Shown here piece after piece: positions 31,701 to 34,063 of a stretch of 34,063 nt of DNA. The notes under the pieces were generated by a model. The model ran no database searches, had not been told where the DNA came from, and saw nothing but the letters and a program-made list of their open reading frames with translations. The stretch's first letter is position 1. Each line of letters opens with the position of its first letter. The position numbers were made by a program, and so were the translations under genes. The stretch comes from Planctomycetaceae bacterium (GTDB lineage: Bacteria > Planctomycetota > Planctomycetia > Planctomycetales > Planctomycetaceae): positions 1 to 34,063 of the forward strand of contig JAGQQC010000003.1 of the NCBI GenBank assembly GCA_020426395.1, written 5' to 3'.

Positions 31701-32003
31701 TTAATCAGTCGGTTTTTCGTCGGAATCGAAATCGATTCCGCTCTGGTCGATATTGAAATACAGTCGGGCGTTCGCGTTCTTCGCGAGATCCCGCAGCATC
31801 TCGTTACGGCTAGCATCACGGAAAACATTGTAATTCACAGAGGATCAGAGTTTTTGTAACCCGCTGAAAAGCGCACAAGCTACCGCCTCATTCCAAGCCT
31901 GCCCACGTGGGCGGATTTCGCATTTCAGACAGCCACCGTAGTCATGTTTCGCCCGGTAAATGACCCGCACAGGCTGCCCAGATGAATCGCATGTCGCTCG
32001 CGA
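31701..32003 (-). pseudogene. Unrecognised minus-strand gene, possibly broken by one in-frame TGA
   Basis: One frame is open for 52 codons (32003 to 31848), is interrupted by a single TGA at 31847-31845, then continues for 47 more to a TAA at 31703-31701. The translation looks protein-like on both sides: GQPVRVIYRAKHDYGGCLKC and RPRGQAWNEAVACALFSGLQ before the stop, and NYNVFRDASRNEMLRDLAKN then ARLYFNIDQSGIDFDSDEK after it. It is followed closely by a hairpin terminator. There is no clear start: an in-frame TGA stands at 32006-32004, and a GTG lies at 31970. I do not recognise the family. A decayed gene or two tiny genes are both possible. Confidence 0.35.
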
Positions 32004-32034
32004 TCATGTCGCCTTGCCAGAACTGAGCCGCATT

Positions 32035-34063
32035 TCATTCCAAGTCGAGCCCCTCACTAAACATCTCTCGCAAAGCTCGTTTTGAAACTGGCGCATCGGG
32101 ATGGAACCCCATGATCCTCGGGTTGCTCGAAGCCTTACCTTTACGCTCTGCCTTTGACGCATTTGGATCAAAGCCGAGGCGTTTCGTATTGATCGCATGC
32201 GATGGAAAAGTGCGGGCGAGCTGTTCCCACTCGGTCCACTTTGCCAGAACCTGGGTGTAGATGGCGTCGCGCTGCCTGGGATTGTCCTCGGCCCGTTGCA
32301 TTAGTGCGCGGATTGCGACGAAGGCTCGGGTGTGATCAAGCCCTGATTTGGTGAAGGCGATGCGCTGAGCATATTTCGGATCGGCATCGGCAACCGCGGA
32401 GACAGCCTGGGCGATAAGAGCGTCGGCACGTTGAAAGACTTCGGGCGTAAAGAAACTCGGTGAGCGCAGCAGGCTGACGCGCGGTAGGGCGACAGTATCG
32501 ACCATCGTCTGCCGGGTCTGCGCCATGAGTTCCCAGTATGCTTTCATGGGCTCGGCGGCAGGGCCGTAGCAGCGATGATAATAGTCATCGAGGATGGCAT
32601 CGCCATCGGCATAGGGGTTCCAGGCGAGCTGACTGAGCAGGTAGTAGAAGGGAGCGTTGGGGGCCCAGTGCTCGAAAAGAGCGTCGAAATAGATGCCCAT
32701 CACGCCGTGCTCGGCGGCGTAGCGAACGTCCTCGATCGCCTGCTGGAAAGGTACATCGGGATAGCCGGTTTGGGTTCCGCCCTGGTTGCCGAGGTTGGGT
32801 CGCCAATAGATCTGATTACAGATCTTCGCCCACTCGGCGAACTGCTGCTTCTCCGACGTTCGCATTGCTTTGTGACGCAGGAAAAAATTGTGCACGGAGA
32901 CGACGAGGATGTCGTCTCGCGGCCTGGCTTTGACGGGAACGGGTTTACCGACCTCACCGTAGGCGTTCATCATGATAAGGCAGTTGTGATTGGGGAACCG
33001 CTCGCTGGCCAGTTCTGACAGCTTGTTGGCGAAGTGAACATAACGATCAGAGAGGGGTGGCCACTCTTCGGAGCCGGCGCTTCCCCAGGAAATGCGGACC
33101 CGGAGGTCGGTCTCGGACGGATCGGGGTCCCAGGCACGGGAGCGGGGATCAGTGCAATGGCCGTCGAAGTAGCCATCGTTGGGCATGGTATAGAGCACAT
33201 CGTGGTAGGGATAGGCGTCAAGGAGCGCGGCCTGCTCGACGAGCCAGGTCTGCCAGACGAGAGGTTCACCTTCGCAGAGCTTCTTCTTTTGAGGATCTTT
33301 CGGATGCGTGCCGCGGGTACCGTCGGGCTGAAGGGCGAACAGCTCGGGGCGGGTCTCGCCGTACTTCTCCCACCAGTGCTTGAAATAATGACCGCCCTCG
33401 AAGCTGAAGGAATCGAGCAGAAGTCGCTGATGTTTCGTCCAATCCTGCTCAGGGTTGGCTTTGATATAACCGCGTTCGAGCTGGTTGAAGACGCCAGATC
33501 GGTCCCGGATCTGCGGATGATAGCGCAGCGTGAACGGGGTAATGTTCAGTGACTCCGATCCTGGGTAGTCGGTACCAGTCTCGCCCGGGTAAAGCCAGCG
33601 GATCCCGACCCGCTCCTGGAGGAAGGTGAACACGGCGTTGGCAGTGCCGTATTCCTGCTGCGCATCAGTGATGAGTCGGCGGCGGCCTTCGACGGTGGAG
33701 AACTTCGGGTCCCACTTGTCGCGACCGGTGAGGGCGACATGGTTTTCGTTGGCGGCGAGGACGATTTCCTCCGGATGATGGAAGGTGAAATCGACGCCGG
33801 GAAACGCGGCGGCGAGGGCGGGCTGGTAACCGACCCAGATCGCTTTGGCGGGGAGGGGATCGGGCAGGGTTTCGTGGATCTCCGGACGCACCCCACCGAT
33901 GCGCTCAAGGCAATCGGCCAGAGTGACGGCGGCGGCTTTCGTGTGCGGCGGCGCGCCCTCGGCCAAGAGGATCGGCAAAGCCGTGCCATCGGCGGCGATC
34001 AGCGGCAGGACCGCGCGGTCGGCGAGGACTTCGAGTTTCCGTGAGGGCTGTCCGAGGCGCGAG
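32035..34063 (-). CDS. DUF4838-domain protein, glycosidase-like (5' end outside window)
   Basis: The frame is open to the last base, so the N-terminus is missing. At least 675 residues are visible. The N-terminal part resembles the alpha-glucuronidase-type accessory domain (AAAVTLADCLERIGG, AIWVGYQPALA, NHVALTGRDKWDP, TANAVFTFLQERVGIRWLYPGE). The middle is the DUF4838 barrel (HYFKHWWEKYGETRPELFAL, YTMPNDGYFDGHC, NKLSELASERFPNH, ICNQIYWRPNL, GVMGIYFDALFEHWAPNAP). It ends with a helical region. The family is thought to act on polysaccharides, with unproven activity. The codons are visibly richer in G+C, especially GCG, GCC and CGG, than those of the genes to its left, hinting at transfer. It ends 31 bp before the broken frame on the same strand. 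Confidence 0.85.
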   Translation of the reverse strand, partial: SRLGQPSRKLEVLADRAVLPLIAADGTALPILLAEGAPPHTKAAAVTLADCLERIGGVRPEIHETLPDPLPAKAIWVGYQPALAAAFPGVDFTFHHPEEIVLAANENHVALTGRDKWDPKFSTVEGRRRLITDAQQEYGTANAVFTFLQERVGIRWLYPGETGTDYPGSESLNITPFTLRYHPQIRDRSGVFNQLERGYIKANPEQDWTKHQRLLLDSFSFEGGHYFKHWWEKYGETRPELFALQPDGTRGTHPKDPQKKKLCEGEPLVWQTWLVEQAALLDAYPYHDVLYTMPNDGYFDGHCTDPRSRAWDPDPSETDLRVRISWGSAGSEEWPPLSDRYVHFANKLSELASERFPNHNCLIMMNAYGEVGKPVPVKARPRDDILVVSVHNFFLRHKAMRTSEKQQFAEWAKICNQIYWRPNLGNQGGTQTGYPDVPFQQAIEDVRYAAEHGVMGIYFDALFEHWAPNAPFYYLLSQLAWNPYADGDAILDDYYHRCYGPAAEPMKAYWELMAQTRQTMVDTVALPRVSLLRSPSFFTPEVFQRADALIAQAVSAVADADPKYAQRIAFTKSGLDHTRAFVAIRALMQRAEDNPRQRDAIYTQVLAKWTEWEQLARTFPSHAINTKRLGFDPNASKAERKGKASSNPRIMGFHPDAPVSKRALREMFSEGLDLE

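Noticed and set aside
31845-31847. TGA read as selenocysteine within the small minus-strand frame
   Set aside because: No SECIS-like hairpin is visible directly after the TGA and no redox motif surrounds it. Point mutation or two separate frames are simpler explanations.
33034-33552. 172-codon plus-strand frame inside the DUF4838 gene
   Set aside because: High-GC genes often have open antisense frames. The minus strand carries the coherent DUF4838 sequence.

Overview
The window looks like a chromosomal segment of a planctomycete (Planctomycetota, probably Planctomycetaceae-like). This is inferred from family content: a DUF1501 Tat-exported protein, a DUF4129/DUF4350 pair, a DUF4838 glycosidase-like protein, an acidic-repeat helix-turn-helix protein with a C-terminal membrane anchor, and a very large LptC/LptA-like protein. 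Gram-negative envelope genes, moderate GC content and frequent TTG/GTG starts fit. I could not run any search, so family names rest on motifs read by eye.

Layout. 1-747 is the 3' end of a ribosomal protein S1 gene. It converges on a minus-strand gene (862-2628) for the repeat-rich membrane-anchored HTH protein. A 770-bp gap with an orphan plus-strand terminator leads to an MFS transporter (3399-4796). Its stop codon lies inside the -35 box of a near-consensus promoter that drives kdsD (4988-6055) and the LptC/LptA-like gene (6111-9104), an envelope LPS unit. Minus-strand housekeeping genes follow: accD, a histidine-phosphatase-fold protein that has lost its catalytic histidines, and rpe. Next come a small unknown gene, a beta-CASP metallo-hydrolase, a tandem-ACT protein, and the DUF4129/DUF4350 membrane pair.

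17659-18338 is a RAYT transposase gene bracketed by exact 30-bp inverted copies of a hairpin repeat. Related hairpins recur at 21763 and, with compensatory stem changes, at 26539 and 26673. A second, unrelated palindrome pair lies at 24746/24906. Between these are a GlmU-like pyrophosphorylase lacking its acetyltransferase half, a predicted exported beta-rich protein, a catalytic-domain-only LeuA-like synthase, and a minus-strand cluster: HPS/KGPDC-family decarboxylase-synthase, zinc dehydrogenase and TIM-barrel sugar phosphate epimerase. The cluster looks like an uncharacterised sugar or sugar-acid route. A DUF1501 protein and a DUF4328 zinc-ribbon membrane protein lie upstream of it.

The right end holds a TPR-like gene, an MFS transporter and a YrbG-type Ca/Na exchanger in one run. 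After them come a tRNA-like cloverleaf, a hairpin terminator, a decayed or unrecognised small gene, and a GC-rich DUF4838 gene running off the window, which has the look of a transferred segment beside a tRNA.
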